Shown: positions 9,201 through 18,135, counted from the stretch's first letter. The stretch: 41,369 nucleotides of DNA from Desulfofustis glycolicus DSM 9705 (GCF_900130015.1 NZ_FQXS01000035.1:1-41369); one strand, 5' to 3'. Notes: generated from the letters alone by a model not told the origin. Program-made: numbers and translations.

Positions 9201-11175
9201 TGAAGACCAGGGTCTGGCTACCGGTGGCATCCGCGGCAGCAATCGCCACCGCCTCGCTAAAGCTCACCCCGTTGCTTACGTTGATGGTGGCCGTGTCGGT
9301 GGTGTTGGTGACGTAGATGGTGTCGCTGGTCACATTGACATTGGCGACAGGGCCGGCAACGGTGCCGTCATGCAAGGTGAAGCGGATCGATGCATCACCG
9401 GCGGGTGTATTGTTCTGGTAGGTGATGTGACGGGCGACGTCATTGACCAGCGCAGTCGTCGCGGTGGTGTCGCTGCTGGAGAAGTTAACGGTCAGCACAC
9501 CTCCAGTATTGGCAAAGGATGCGAAAGTCTGTCCGCCCGACTGCAGGTTGGCGCCACTTACAGTGAACAGCGCCCCCGAGGTGTTAAAGCCAAACGTGTC
9601 TGCTCCAACTGCTGTATTGCGCTGCACGGTCAGACTTGCACCGCTCCAGTCGCCATTGCCGCCATTGAGCGCCCCCAGTTCGGCATCGGTCACGGATGCG
9701 TTGCCACCACTGTCAAGGGTCACGGTGTTGCCTACCCCTGCCCAAGCAACGGTGTCGCCATTGAGGTTGGTGATGGTGGGGGCGGTGTTGGGTGGGTTGG
9801 TGTCGCCCGCGAAATTATCAAAGTTCGTGAAAAGGAAATTGGTCGATATAATTTGTACCTGGTCGACGTGCAGACTGCCGAAACTCAATGTGCCGGAAGC
9901 ACCGACTGCCATGGTCTGATTGGCTCCTGTTACAATCCCGTCGAGATACCCGCGCACATTCGTTGTGCCACCACCGGTGTTGTTGATATATATGCTGTCA
10001 AAAGAAAAGTCTGCGCCGTCAGTGCGGGCAATCGTCACGCGCTCAATCGCGCCGGTGTCCACGCCGGAGAGCATGTTGACGGAAGCTGAGCCTCCAAAGC
10101 CGTTGGCATTTTCCCAAGCGAAGTCGCCACCATCCCCATCACTCGTAAAGGTAAATGTGTAGGACACTCCGCCCAAGGTACGAGTGAAATTGGTAATGGC
10201 GCTGCCTGTGTTCGTGCTGAAATCATCCGAAAATGCAACAAGCAGATCTGAGTAGTTGCTCAAGTGGAGGGATGCGGTTTCGATACTTCCTTGCGTGGCT
10301 TCCAGCACCCAGTTGCCGCCCATGGCGGCTGAACCGGTGTTGTCGGTGGAGGCCGCGACATCGGCTCCCGTCGACGCGGCCAAGGCGGTGATGAAATCAA
10401 CACCTTGGCCGTTGGCGCCCACGTAGCATCCGTACAGCAGGATGTCACCCTCCTCCGTCAGCGACTGCCCAATCTGCTGCAGAAGGCCCTCACGTTCCGT
10501 GACGCCCTGAGCGTCGAGCCAGGTACTGCCCAGCGACACCCTGCCTTCGTCTCCGTGACTGATCACATGAATGGCGCTCAGCCCTGTGCGCCCTTGCAGG
10601 TGGTCCGCCATCTGCGCCAGACCATCACCCTGTGCGTCCAGCATCACCATCTCGACGCCTTCGCGCATACCGCCGGTGAGCGTCTCCACATCCGGCAGGT
10701 TGTCCAACACGAACACGACTTCCTGGCCAGGCACTGCCGTTGTCAATGATTCCGGAAGCTCAGATGCAAGAGTGGATGATGGCTCCGACTCTGACGCTGT
10801 GACATCCAGGGCAGACTCGTTATCCACGATTGGGTCGGTTTCCGACTGCTCAGTTTCTGCAGTTGCTGGCTCGGGCGACTGATCAATGGGTTCGGCCTGG
10901 AGCGCGGCTTCATCGGCAACGTCTGCATCCGGGTCCGATTCCGTGTCTGCTGCGACCGGTGCCGGAGCCGGTGCCGGCGCCGGGGCCTCGACCTCGACGG
11001 GTTCCGGTGCCACTTCCGGCTGGGCCTGCGCCTGTACCTCGACCGCTGTCCCGACGGCCGCCGCATCGAACATCATCCGCGGCTCCAGCGCCCGGATGAG
11101 GGTCGCCCTTCGGCGCGCATCTGTTTTCCGCCATGCGTCAGCTTGCGTCTGGATCTCAACCATCTCCACTCCCAT
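6244..11175 (-). CDS. Giant LEPR/DUF4347 repeat adhesin (surface protein)
   Basis: 1643 aa. It opens with an N-terminal LEPR-type signature (ALEPRMMFDAAA, residues 29-40). An Ala/Pro/Glu-rich acidic linker (~42-148) follows, then a DUF4347 domain (~150-312) with HG at 207-208 and GC at 249-250. The passenger region has autotransporter-associated beta-strand motifs (~715-750, TKAGAGTLTLSASNTYSGT), several Ig/cadherin-like modules including two near-identical 102-residue repeats (~1025-1230), a Pro-rich linker (~1355-1400) and a C-terminal putative-Ig/He_PIG module (~1495-1580; PAWLRFDPVTGKFSGVPPVG). No canonical RTX nonapeptides are seen. An in-frame ATG at 11163 has GGGAG five bases upstream and is a credible alternative start. 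Role: adhesion or matrix protein exported by the genes downstream. Confidence 0.85.
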   Translation of the reverse strand: MGVEMVEIQTQADAWRKTDARRRATLIRALEPRMMFDAAAVGTAVEVQAQAQPEVAPEPVEVEAPAPAPAPAPVAADTESDPDADVADEAALQAEPIDQSPEPATAETEQSETDPIVDNESALDVTASESEPSSTLASELPESLTTAVPGQEVVFVLDNLPDVETLTGGMREGVEMVMLDAQGDGLAQMADHLQGRTGLSAIHVISHGDEGRVSLGSTWLDAQGVTEREGLLQQIGQSLTEEGDILLYGCYVGANGQGVDFITALAASTGADVAASTDNTGSAAMGGNWVLEATQGSIETASLHLSNYSDLLVAFSDDFSTNTGSAITNFTRTLGGVSYTFTFTSDGDGGDFAWENANGFGGSASVNMLSGVDTGAIERVTIARTDGADFSFDSIYINNTGGGTTNVRGYLDGIVTGANQTMAVGASGTLSFGSLHVDQVQIISTNFLFTNFDNFAGDTNPPNTAPTITNLNGDTVAWAGVGNTVTLDSGGNASVTDAELGALNGGNGDWSGASLTVQRNTAVGADTFGFNTSGALFTVSGANLQSGGQTFASFANTGGVLTVNFSSSDTTATTALVNDVARHITYQNNTPAGDASIRFTLHDGTVAGPVANVNVTSDTIYVTNTTDTATINVSNGVSFSEAVAIAAADATGSQTLVFSNGFNNSMTLAGALAINESLTINGDAANDLIFTGSNITLGDGTTLNFSNSTGAVTIASALAGAGSLTKAGAGTLTLSASNTYSGTTNVNAGTLLVNGTLSATSNITVASAATLGGIGSVSSNVTVNSGGTLSPGNSGAGALALNGDLTMASGSTLAVEINGTSAGTQYDQVIVNGAVDVSGATLSVTHGYTPGSGDSYTIIVNDATDAVTGAFTGIAEGASFAAGGNSTQLTASYVGGTGNDFTLTAPNNPTVTSVSSISADGTYKIGDTVTVVVNFSEAVFLSTGTLQLTLETGTTDRVLSYLAGSGSATLYFSYTVQAGDTAADLDYTNTTALAANGDTIQSGSFIDANLTLPTPGAAGSLGANQDIVIDGVRPTASIVVSDTALAVGETSTVTITFNEAVTGLAIADFTVANGVLSGLSTGDGGITWTATLTPTAGTTDTSNLISLDNTGVADAAGNTGTGTTDSNNYAIDTLRPTATIVVADTALAVGETSTVTITFNEAVSGLALGDFAVANGALSGLSSSDGGITWTATLTPTAGIADTSNLITLDNTGVADAAGNTGTGTTDSNNYIIDGLPPSVASVTVPANGTYGAGQNLDFTVNFSETVVVDTSGGTPRVAVTLDTGGTVYAEYVSGSGSTALLFRLTVTNGLQDDNGITLASSIEPNGGTLLDAVGNSAQTALNGVGSTSGVLVAAASEPAPVPAPDPALPTPAPVSPVPTPAPVGPVPTRPSIPSASQPLPMTPLPVGGGFTLPAFAPTPLIVSGSLNAWAGSSGATASSLSGLMPVGISAVLGPMNLDEMSGAGWDRDDQPWSVPFQATDLAGAASMGIPVMGGQDAVLLRSGQPFEYTVPLGALMGDDLLRQFSMLIEVRQVDGSPLPAWLRFDPVTGKFSGVPPVGFSGTLRLELSVQDAQGERRTLMLEFEVQAGRADQRGDAGQESAHPLPSAQWLSLHSQWASHGRGALESQAHALVTALRTPVSPA
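7487..8098 (-). repeat. Two tandem 306-bp repeats inside the adhesin gene
   Basis: Positions 7487-7792 and 7793-8098 encode two adjacent 102-residue Ig-like modules that are almost identical. Each begins RPTA(S/T)IVV(S/A)DTALAVGE and carries GNTGTGTTDSNNY. The offset of 306 bases is exact at several anchor points. DNA identity is high but not perfect, so the copies have begun to diverge. Such repeats allow copy-number change by recombination. Confidence 0.9.
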
Positions 11176-11657
11176 TTAGACCACGCCTCTGCAAGGCGAT
11201 GAAGCACACAGACATGCGGTAACAAGAAAAATTGAATCCAACAGAATGTGACAATGTGGCCAACACTTTCGGCCACCGCCTTAGCAGAGCATCTGCACAG
11301 CGCCTATTGCGACAATTCACCGCATGTTCCGGTTCGACCTGATCAAGACCGAAGGCCATGCGCGCCGCGGCCGCCTCACCCTCAACCATGACGCCCGTTC
11401 TAAATTTTCGCAAATTCATTTTCATCAGGCATCATTATCAATTAACCCATACTTTTTCAACCGTCCTCTCAGACAATTTTGCGCTTTTCAAGGTGTTACC
11501 CAACAGGTCATCGGGATGGATTGCTGTGGGAAACCTATCTTTTATCGGAAATTTCTCATCCACCCCCCCTCCGTATATCGCCAGGAACTTGCGAATATTC
11601 ATCCCTGCCGGACCGGAAATCAAGATAATAGGTGCCCAGGCTTGCAGCCGCAGTTAA
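11176..11657. other. Intergenic region upstream of the adhesin
   Basis: About 480 bases with no supported gene. The adhesin promoter must lie here on the minus strand. I see only weak candidates, such as TTGTCA followed 17 bases later by TTTTTC near 11230-11255, and will not assign one. The region marks the switch from the minus-strand export operon to the plus-strand degraded genes. Confidence 0.4.
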
Positions 11658-11969
11658 CTGCCGGAACAGCTCCTCGCTCTTATAACGGGGTGGATTTTCC
11701 CGGTCGCCTGTTTTCGGGGGGCGACGGCGCAGGCGGAGTTTGAGGTGCTGTGCGGCGTTCCCGCACTACGTAAATTGTCCGGCATTGAGTTCGATGTCTT
11801 TACCGGTTCGCGAACCCTCTGCTTGCCCAACATTCTCAGCGAGGCAGGTTACCAAACCATCGCCACCAACGCCTTTTACCCTGATTTTTTCAATGCCACC
11901 AAAGCATACCGAGGCCTCGGATTTGCCAGTATCAATTTTCCCCGAGAATTCGCCCCTGTGGAGTTGTGA
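11658..11969 (+). pseudogene. Fragment of an LTA-synthase-family sulfatase
   Basis: The recognisable part starts near 11706 and reads AEFEVLCGVPALRKLSGIEF, followed by LPNILSEAGYQTIATNAFY and DFFNATKAYRGLGFASINF. This is the middle of the periplasmic sulfatase/phosphatase domain of LTA-synthase-type (alkaline phosphatase superfamily) proteins. The N-terminal membrane part and catalytic Thr region, and everything after INFPREFAP, are absent. The six-G run at 11716-11721 looks one base short: restoring it would join SPVFGG to ATAQAEFEVL. It is therefore a remnant with lost ends and a likely frameshift. Confidence 0.65.
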
Positions 11970-11981
11970 AATCGCGCCCTG

Positions 11982-14076
11982 ATGGGCGAAACATTGCGAA
12001 CCATAGTGGCATTTGGGACATCGTCCACTGAAAGACAGATTTACGACCTGTGCCTCAACCCGGTTCTAGATTCCAGCGGCCAGCCGATCGGAGCCGCCCA
12101 AATTATTCGTAATATAACGGAAGAGATAAGGCAGAGAGGCCCTGCGCGAAAGTGAGGCCATGTTTCGCTCGCTCTTTAATAATAACCTCGATGCCGTTTT
12201 CCTGACAATACCGGACGGGCGAATTTTGGCAGCCAATTCCGCTGCCTGCTCCATCTTTGGCATGTCCGAAGAGGAGATAATTAGCCTCGGTCGCAAGGGA
12301 TTGCTCGACCCTCATGAATCCAAACATCACGCCGCTCTTGAGGAGCGGGAAAAGGAAGGGCGATTCGCTGGGGTTAAACTGTACCACATCCGCAAAAATG
12401 GCCAGAGATTTCCCGCCGAGGTAGACTCATTCATCCTGCCAGATGATCCGCAACGTTCATTTGTAATACCGCGCGATATCAGTGAGCGTACTCATGCTGA
12501 GGAAATGTTGCGGGCCCGGGAGCTGGAACTCGGCGAGGCACAACGATTGGCGCATATTGGCAGTTGGCATTGGGTTGCGCAGACGGATAGCATCACCGGC
12601 ACGGACGAACTGCTGAAGATTTACGGCTTTGATCCGCTGACGCAAACAATTCCCAATTTCAAAGACCAGCGTGGCCTTTGGTATTCGCCAGAGGAATGGA
12701 ACAGGCTCGATGCAGCTGCCCAGGAGTCCGCTCGGACCGGGAAGGGTGCCGTTTTAGAGGAGCAGGCGCTGCACAATGGCCAGCGCATCTGGATCCAAGC
12801 ACGCAGCGAAGTGGTGTATGACACCGAGGGGAAATTTATCGGCATGCGCGGCACCGTCCAGGACATCACTGAGCGCAAGCGCATAGAGGAGGAGCTCCGT
12901 CAACGCGCCGAGGAGCTCGAACGTCTGTTGGAGACCGTGCCTGTGGCTGTGTGGGTCGCCCATGACCCACACAGTCTGACTATCACCGGTAATCGTATGG
13001 CCAACGAATTTTATGGTATCAAGGCCGGAGAGAAAGTTTCTGCCACGACTCAGCCCGAATCAAGTCGCTTCTTTGCTCCGGACGGGTGAGAAATTTCAGC
13101 CGAGGATCTGCCGATGCGGAAGGCTTCCGCCATCAACCAAGATGTGCTGGATACCGAAGTGCATGTGGAACATTCTTCCGGCAAACGGATGGCCATGCTG
13201 GGCAGTGCAGTGTCACTGCGCGACTCGCAAGGCAACGTCCGGGGATCTATCGGCGCGTTCATGGATATTACCGATCGCAAAATTGCAGAGCAGAAGCTAG
13301 AAGCCCTGAATGATTCTCTTGAGCATCTTGTTCTGCTCCGAACTGAAAAGATCCGGCAGCAGGCCGTCCGCCTGCGCCACCTTGCCGTTCAGCTGGGCCA
13401 AATCGAACAGGCTGAAAGCAAGCGACTGGCCAAGATCGTTCACGACCAGATCCAGCAACTCATCGTCGCGGCGCGCATGCAGGTGGAATGGCTCATGAAG
13501 AAGGCAGATCGACCGCAAGAAGAGATTCGGTCAGTCCTGGAGCGCATTCATGGGGTGCTGAGGGAGGCCCTGCAGGAATCAAGATCGCTCACTGTCCAAA
13601 TAAGCCCGCCAATCCTGCAGAAAGCAGGGCTGTCTGGCTGCCTTGCCTGGCTGGCTGCGCAGATGTGGGAGCAGCATCAATTTCGGGTGAATTTTCACGC
13701 CGGCATTGAGACCGACCTGACAGATGAAACTATCGTCATCCTGCTCTTCGAATCAGTGCGCGAGTTGCTGCTCAATGCCATCAAACATTCAAGTGAAAAA
13801 GAAGCTGATGTTGACCTCTTGCCTTCCGGTCCCACGGCCATCAAAATCGCTGTCCGAGACAAGGGCCATGGATTTCATCCCGTGGTGTCCAATTCACAAC
13901 AGGCGGGTGCAAGCTTTGGGCTGTTCAGCGTCGAAGAACGGCTGAACCATTTCGGCGGGTATATGGCTATAGAATGCTCACTCGGGCAGGGCAGCACAAT
14001 CACCCTTACGATACCGCTGGATGACAAACAGCTGTTGACGGACCAGCAGGGTCCCATAACAGAACAACAAAAGTAA
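11982..14076 (+). pseudogene. Multi-PAS histidine kinase (NarL-type), broken
   Basis: Three segments make one former kinase. 11982-12155 encodes the end of a PAS/PAC unit (GAAQIIRNITEEIRQR) and loses frame near 12139, where RESE should follow. 12160-13089 carries PAS units (SEAMFRSLFNNNLDAVFLTI; RAEELERLLETVPVAVWVA). It stops at TGA 13087-13089 in the motif DG*EISAEDLP, where related PAS domains have Arg, so a CGA-to-TGA change is likely. The same frame continues to 14076 with the HisKA_3 dimerisation motif (KRLAKIVHDQIQQLIVAA) and an HATPase domain (LLLNAIKHS; GHGFHP; GSTITLTIPL). The C-terminal piece could still be translated from 13114, but the sensor is split. The start of the gene is not visible. 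Confidence 0.8.
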
Positions 14077-14117
14077 CCGTCGTCACGCCACAAGAAAAGT
14101 CAGAAGTATGTCGCCTT

Positions 14118-14536
14118 ATGATTGTGGACGATCATAAGATCATGCGGGAAGGGCTGGTAAGTCCCTTACCGTTGAACCTGATATCGTGGTGATCGGCGAA
14201 GCTGCTGACGGTTCGGAGACAATAAAACTCTGCTCGGAACTCAAACCCGATATTGTTTTGATGGACGTCAACCTGGGTGATATGGATGGAATTGTAGCCA
14301 CCAGCCGGATTGTCGCGAATGATCCCGAAACTATCGTTCTTGGTCTGTCGATGTTCCAGGATGAGGAAGTGGCGCAGGCAATGCAACAGGCTGGAGCGAC
14401 CGCGTTTTTGACCAAGGGAGTGCCATCAGCACATTTGCTGTCTGCGATACATAATGTCATGGCGATCAATGGCATGGCGCCTGACAAAAAAAGGGTGTTT
14501 GACAATCAACTGCTTCTAGTGCTAAGCAAGTTGTAA
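14118..14536 (+). pseudogene. NarL-type response regulator, frameshifted and truncated
   Basis: Begins with a receiver domain (MIVDDHKIMREGLVS) about 40 bases after the kinase. The frame breaks near 14160: the read frame gives PLPLNLISW and stops, while TVEPDIVVIGEAADGSETI continues in another frame, consistent with loss of one base. The remainder keeps the phosphoacceptor region (PDIVLMDVNLGDMDG), the conserved Ser (GLSMFQ) and Lys (FLTKG). It ends at residue-equivalent ~140 without any LuxR-type HTH. It was the cognate partner of the broken kinase. Both the frameshift and the missing output domain argue that it is dead. Confidence 0.75.
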
Positions 14537-14726
14537 GGTAGATTCACCCTGGCAATCCTCAGAACTACTATTCAGGGGTGAGATTAGCTTATTCATGTAC
14601 GTCTTGGGAGCGTTGACTCGTGGTGGCGGTGGCTGTCAGGCCAAATTGAAACTTGACGTCCGTTTTTGTCAGATCAAGTCCAGATTTATACATTTTATGC
14701 TTTTTTGTGATTGCCAATCATGGGGG

Positions 14727-15698
14727 TTAGTGAACGAGAAAAAACAGCCAGGGCAAGACGACGATCAGCAGACAGGTTGAAAAAAGCCAACAGGTGTTGG
14801 CGAGATCGAGATCAAGATCGTAGATTGAGGCGGCGACGATAGCGTTGAAGCCGACCGGCATCGAGGAGGCAACGAGTACCACCTTCATGGGCAATCCGTT
14901 GCCAACTTCGTCCAGGCCGATAAGACGGCTGACGAAATAAGCGGTGGCCGGCAGTACCAGGAATTTCACAGCGGAGATGGTGGCACCGAATTTTGCATGC
15001 TGACGCAGATTGCCGATTTCGAGGCCGAGACCGATCGAGACGAGCAGCAGAAAAGTTCCCGTCGGAACGCACAACAGACTGACGGTATCAAAGAGTCGCG
15101 GCCGCTCGATACCTGAAAGATTCAAGACGATTCCGCCGAAAAAAGCACACAGGGAGACAACGATAAACGGATCGGTGACGATTCCGATTACGTGCTGTAT
15201 CGGCTTGAAGGTGCCGGCTGCATGTTTGCTGTAACCTTTGGCGATGGGAAAGATGATTCCGTAATAGACGGCCTCTTCGAACAGTTTGTAGAGCACGATC
15301 AAGGCAAAAGCGAGTTCGCCGAGGAAAATATAGATAACCAGCCCGCCGATTGCCCCGGTATTGGTCATCGAGCCGCAACAGATGAGCGTTCCCGTCTGTC
15401 GCGGCCGGCAGCCGTTGATGCGCGCGACGAGAAAGCCGAGGATACCGCCCAGCAGGTAGATGCCGGCTCCGATCAGCGGCAGGACCAGCAGGGCCGTGTC
15501 GGCAAAGGAGACCTTCCAGATGGCGATGAGAAAGGCCAGCGAGAAAAAACCGAGCAGCGCTATCTTCTGCAAACGTTTTCGCAGTCGCGGGATAGCGGCG
15601 AAAAACCTCTGGTGACGATATTTCGCCCAGCGACGAAGCGAAAACCCCGTCGTAATACCGGCGCTGATGATCAGCAGTGACAAGAAAAGAGAGGCCAT
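14727..15698 (-). CDS. AEC-family (auxin efflux carrier-like) transporter
   Basis: 323 aa and highly hydrophobic, with about ten membrane segments in two halves (for example ALLVLPLIGAGIYLLGGILG and FLLLVSIGLGLEIGNL). The pattern and length fit AEC permeases of the bile/arsenite/riboflavin transporter superfamily, which move small organic anions. The GSMTNTGAIGG stretch matches the conserved Asn-containing crossover region of the family. It is monocistronic and divergent from the radical-SAM gene; the RBS before the ATG is weak. The substrate cannot be read from sequence. Confidence 0.8.
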   Translation of the reverse strand: MASLFLSLLIISAGITTGFSLRRWAKYRHQRFFAAIPRLRKRLQKIALLGFFSLAFLIAIWKVSFADTALLVLPLIGAGIYLLGGILGFLVARINGCRPRQTGTLICCGSMTNTGAIGGLVIYIFLGELAFALIVLYKLFEEAVYYGIIFPIAKGYSKHAAGTFKPIQHVIGIVTDPFIVVSLCAFFGGIVLNLSGIERPRLFDTVSLLCVPTGTFLLLVSIGLGLEIGNLRQHAKFGATISAVKFLVLPATAYFVSRLIGLDEVGNGLPMKVVLVASSMPVGFNAIVAASIYDLDLDLANTCWLFSTCLLIVVLPWLFFLVH

Positions 15699-16203
15699 AA
15701 TGATTGCTTAAGGCAGGTGATACCGCAGGCGTTGCCGCCCACGCTGCACACTGTTGACGCTCCGCGTGAAGGCCGACCGCAAAGGCGGCGTCGTGGTTAC
15801 CAACTCGTTGGCCGTTACCGTTTGTCGGTGGGGAAGCAAGTCGTGCGTGCATCATGATACGTCGAAAAATGCCTTTTGCAAAACAAACAAATTTTCCCGA
15901 CGAGTTTCGGGCTGTGATAAAACCGGCACGGATTAGGTTTTCGGTGCTCTTCCGCTTATGTCGGTGGGTCAGGGCATGGCTGGTTGCTTTTCAGACCGCG
16001 GGCTATCTGAGAGTTGGAGTGCGTATAGGCTGAAGGGCGGTGGTGAGCGGAGAAATAGATGATGAGCATCGCCGGGGATTAGTGTAGCTTTCATTTCTGA
16101 TCAGATGGGCAGACGGGCAGGTGGCCTCTGCGGGGTCAGGGCGGCGGAAGATTGCCCGGGCACTGCCTTCTTGGGCGATGGGATGCTTTCTGTGGGAAAC
16201 GAG
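15699..16203. other. Divergent intergenic region, no gene seen
   Basis: About 500 bases between the AEC transporter (minus) and the radical-SAM gene (plus). Short open frames exist, but none has a plausible RBS and product. I looked for a short RiPP-precursor-like reading frame on the plus strand ahead of the radical-SAM gene and found none I would defend. Confidence 0.4.
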
Positions 16204-18027
16204 ATGGCGGAAAATTCACTACATCGGCAGACGGACCAGCGTGATCGCTCCTCCTTCCGGGTAGAGCTCGTCGCCGTCCCGTGGGCTCTCTTTCATCGTC
16301 CTTCCATCCAGGTGGCCAGCCTGCGCAGCTATTTGCTGGCGAAGAGTGACTACCGGGTCGACTGCCATCACCTTTATCTGGCAATCGCCAAACGAATCGG
16401 TATTGATTGCTATACGCGCATCGCCCGCTCCGGCTGGGCCGGCGAAGCGTTGTTCGCCGCGTTGCTGTTTCCGGAGCAAGGAGATGCGGCGGCTCGTCTG
16501 TTTCATTCCCAACTGCGCAGCGATGGTCGCGGTCCGGTGCCGGATTTCACTTCGCTGGTGGCCGATATCCGGTCCTGCTGCGATGCTTGGGAGGCCGGGA
16601 TCGATTGGCAGCAGGTGTCGCTGGTCGGGTTTTCACTCTGCTTCAACCAGTTGCTTGCCTCACTCCATCTTGCCGGACGCCTGAAACAAAAAATGATCGA
16701 CCTGCCGATTGTCTTCGGCGGGACATCATGCGCCGGAGCGGTCGGCCGCTCGCTGGTCGAGCGCTTCGAGCAGATCGACTACCTGGTCGACGGCGAGGGT
16801 GAGGGGCCGCTGTTGGCCTTGTGTCACTACCTGGATCGGGGAGATGGCGTGTTGCCCGACCGGATCATCACCGCGAAGGGGCGGGGCGGCGGGCTGAGTA
16901 GCCCCGATATCACGCCCCTCGACGATCTGCCGGTGCCGGACTACCGTCCGTATTTTCAAGAGATGCAGAAAACCTTTGCCGACCTGCCGTTTTTGCCGGC
17001 GCTGCCGGTCGAGTTTTCCCGGGGGTGCAGTTGGCAACGCTGCACCTTCTGCAATCTCAACCTGCAATGGCGGGGCTATCGCTGTAAACGGGCGCAGCGG
17101 ATGATTGCCGAGGTACAGGAGTTGTCGGTCGCCAATGAATCGCTTCATTTCGCCTTTACCGACAACGTGCTGCCGGCCCGGGAAATGGACGAATTTTTTC
17201 GGGCCATGGCGGTAGCACCTGGTGATGTGACGTTTTTTGGTGAATTGCGGGCGAAGACCTCTCTTGAGCGGTTGACCCTCTATCGGCGTGGCGGTCTGCG
17301 TACGGTCCAGGTCGGCATCGAATCGCTGTCAACATCGTTGCTTGGTCGCATGGGCAAGGGGACCACCGCCATGGACAACCTGGCGATGATGAAAAACTGT
17401 GCCAGCGCCGGGGTGGTGCTGATGGGCAATCTCATTACCGAGTTTCCGGCTACGAGCCCGGCGGAGATTGCCGAAACCCTGGACAACCTTGACTACGCGG
17501 TGCCCTTTGCACCGCTCGATACAGCTTCATTCTTCCTCGGTTACGGGGCACCGATGCATCGTCACCCCCGGGATTACGGGATTACCGCTATCCTGACCCA
17601 TCCGCACTATCGAACGCTCTTTCCCGAACACTACCGGGGCATGATGCTCGTCTCCGGGTACCGCGGTGATCGGCTGCGGCAGAAAAAACTGTGGCGGCCG
17701 GTGCGGCTCAAGATTGCCGCCTGGCAGGAGTTTCACCGCCAACGGCGCGACCGGGAAGGGCAGCCGCTCAGTTACCGTGACGGCGCTTCGTTTCTGGTCA
17801 TCAGTCAGGAACAGCCTCACCAGCCCTCGCTTCTGCACCGGCTGCGCGGCGTATCACGGCAGCTCTACCTGTATTGTGATCAGCCGCAATCGCTGGCAAC
17901 ACTTTGCAGCGCCTTCCCCCGGCTCAGTCCGGCAGCGATCGAGAAGTTTGTCGATCAGCTCTGCCGCAAGCGGCTGATGTTTCGCGAGGCGGACCGGGTT
18001 CTCGCACTGGCTGTGCGAGCACCATAA
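16204..18027 (+). CDS. B12-binding radical SAM protein, RiPP-maturation C-methyltransferase-like
   Basis: 607 aa from the ATG at 16204; a longer frame starts at 16105, but its extra 33 residues look unlike protein. Order: a cobalamin-binding-like N-domain (VAVPWALFHRPSIQVASL at the start; FGGTSC; DYLVDGEGEGPLLAL), a linker (PLDDLPVPDYRPYF), then the radical SAM core. The Fe-S cysteines are C275, C280 and C283 (GCSWQRCTFCNLN), spaced CX4CX2C. The C-terminus (~520-607) has a small winged-helix/PqqD-like end (QLCRKRLMFREADRVLALAV). The architecture matches RiPP maturation radical SAM protein 1 / C-methyltransferase families, which modify ribosomal peptides. No classical precursor is adjacent; a convergent 55-codon Cys-rich gene lies downstream. 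Family assignment is firm as B12-rSAM, less firm as RiPP-related. Confidence 0.8.
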   Translation: MAENSLHRQTDQRDRSSFRVELVAVPWALFHRPSIQVASLRSYLLAKSDYRVDCHHLYLAIAKRIGIDCYTRIARSGWAGEALFAALLFPEQGDAAARLFHSQLRSDGRGPVPDFTSLVADIRSCCDAWEAGIDWQQVSLVGFSLCFNQLLASLHLAGRLKQKMIDLPIVFGGTSCAGAVGRSLVERFEQIDYLVDGEGEGPLLALCHYLDRGDGVLPDRIITAKGRGGGLSSPDITPLDDLPVPDYRPYFQEMQKTFADLPFLPALPVEFSRGCSWQRCTFCNLNLQWRGYRCKRAQRMIAEVQELSVANESLHFAFTDNVLPAREMDEFFRAMAVAPGDVTFFGELRAKTSLERLTLYRRGGLRTVQVGIESLSTSLLGRMGKGTTAMDNLAMMKNCASAGVVLMGNLITEFPATSPAEIAETLDNLDYAVPFAPLDTASFFLGYGAPMHRHPRDYGITAILTHPHYRTLFPEHYRGMMLVSGYRGDRLRQKKLWRPVRLKIAAWQEFHRQRRDREGQPLSYRDGASFLVISQEQPHQPSLLHRLRGVSRQLYLYCDQPQSLATLCSAFPRLSPAAIEKFVDQLCRKRLMFREADRVLALAVRAP

Positions 18028-18089
18028 ATACCTGGTGGCAGAGGGATGAGGTTCCAGATTTTCGATCAGAGGGCTTGAGACGAGGAGCC

Positions 18090-18135
18090 ATCAAAAGAAA
18101 ACTCCCGGCTCGTGGTTCTTCAAACCGAGCCGGGA
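18090..18135 (-). terminator. Rho-independent terminator of the 55-aa gene
   Basis: On the minus strand, a perfect 10-bp stem (TCCCGGCTCG / CGAGCCGGGA, 18103-18135) is followed at once by GTTTTCTTTTG (18102-18092). It lies about 70 bases after the stop of the small Cys-rich gene and points away from the radical-SAM gene, which supports the small gene as a real transcription unit. Confidence 0.8.

Noticed and set aside
8315-10162. Several long plus-strand open frames opposite the adhesin
   Set aside because: They are antisense shadows of a GC-rich repetitive gene, rich in Ala/Val/Pro and without RBS or domains; the minus frame has clear domain structure.
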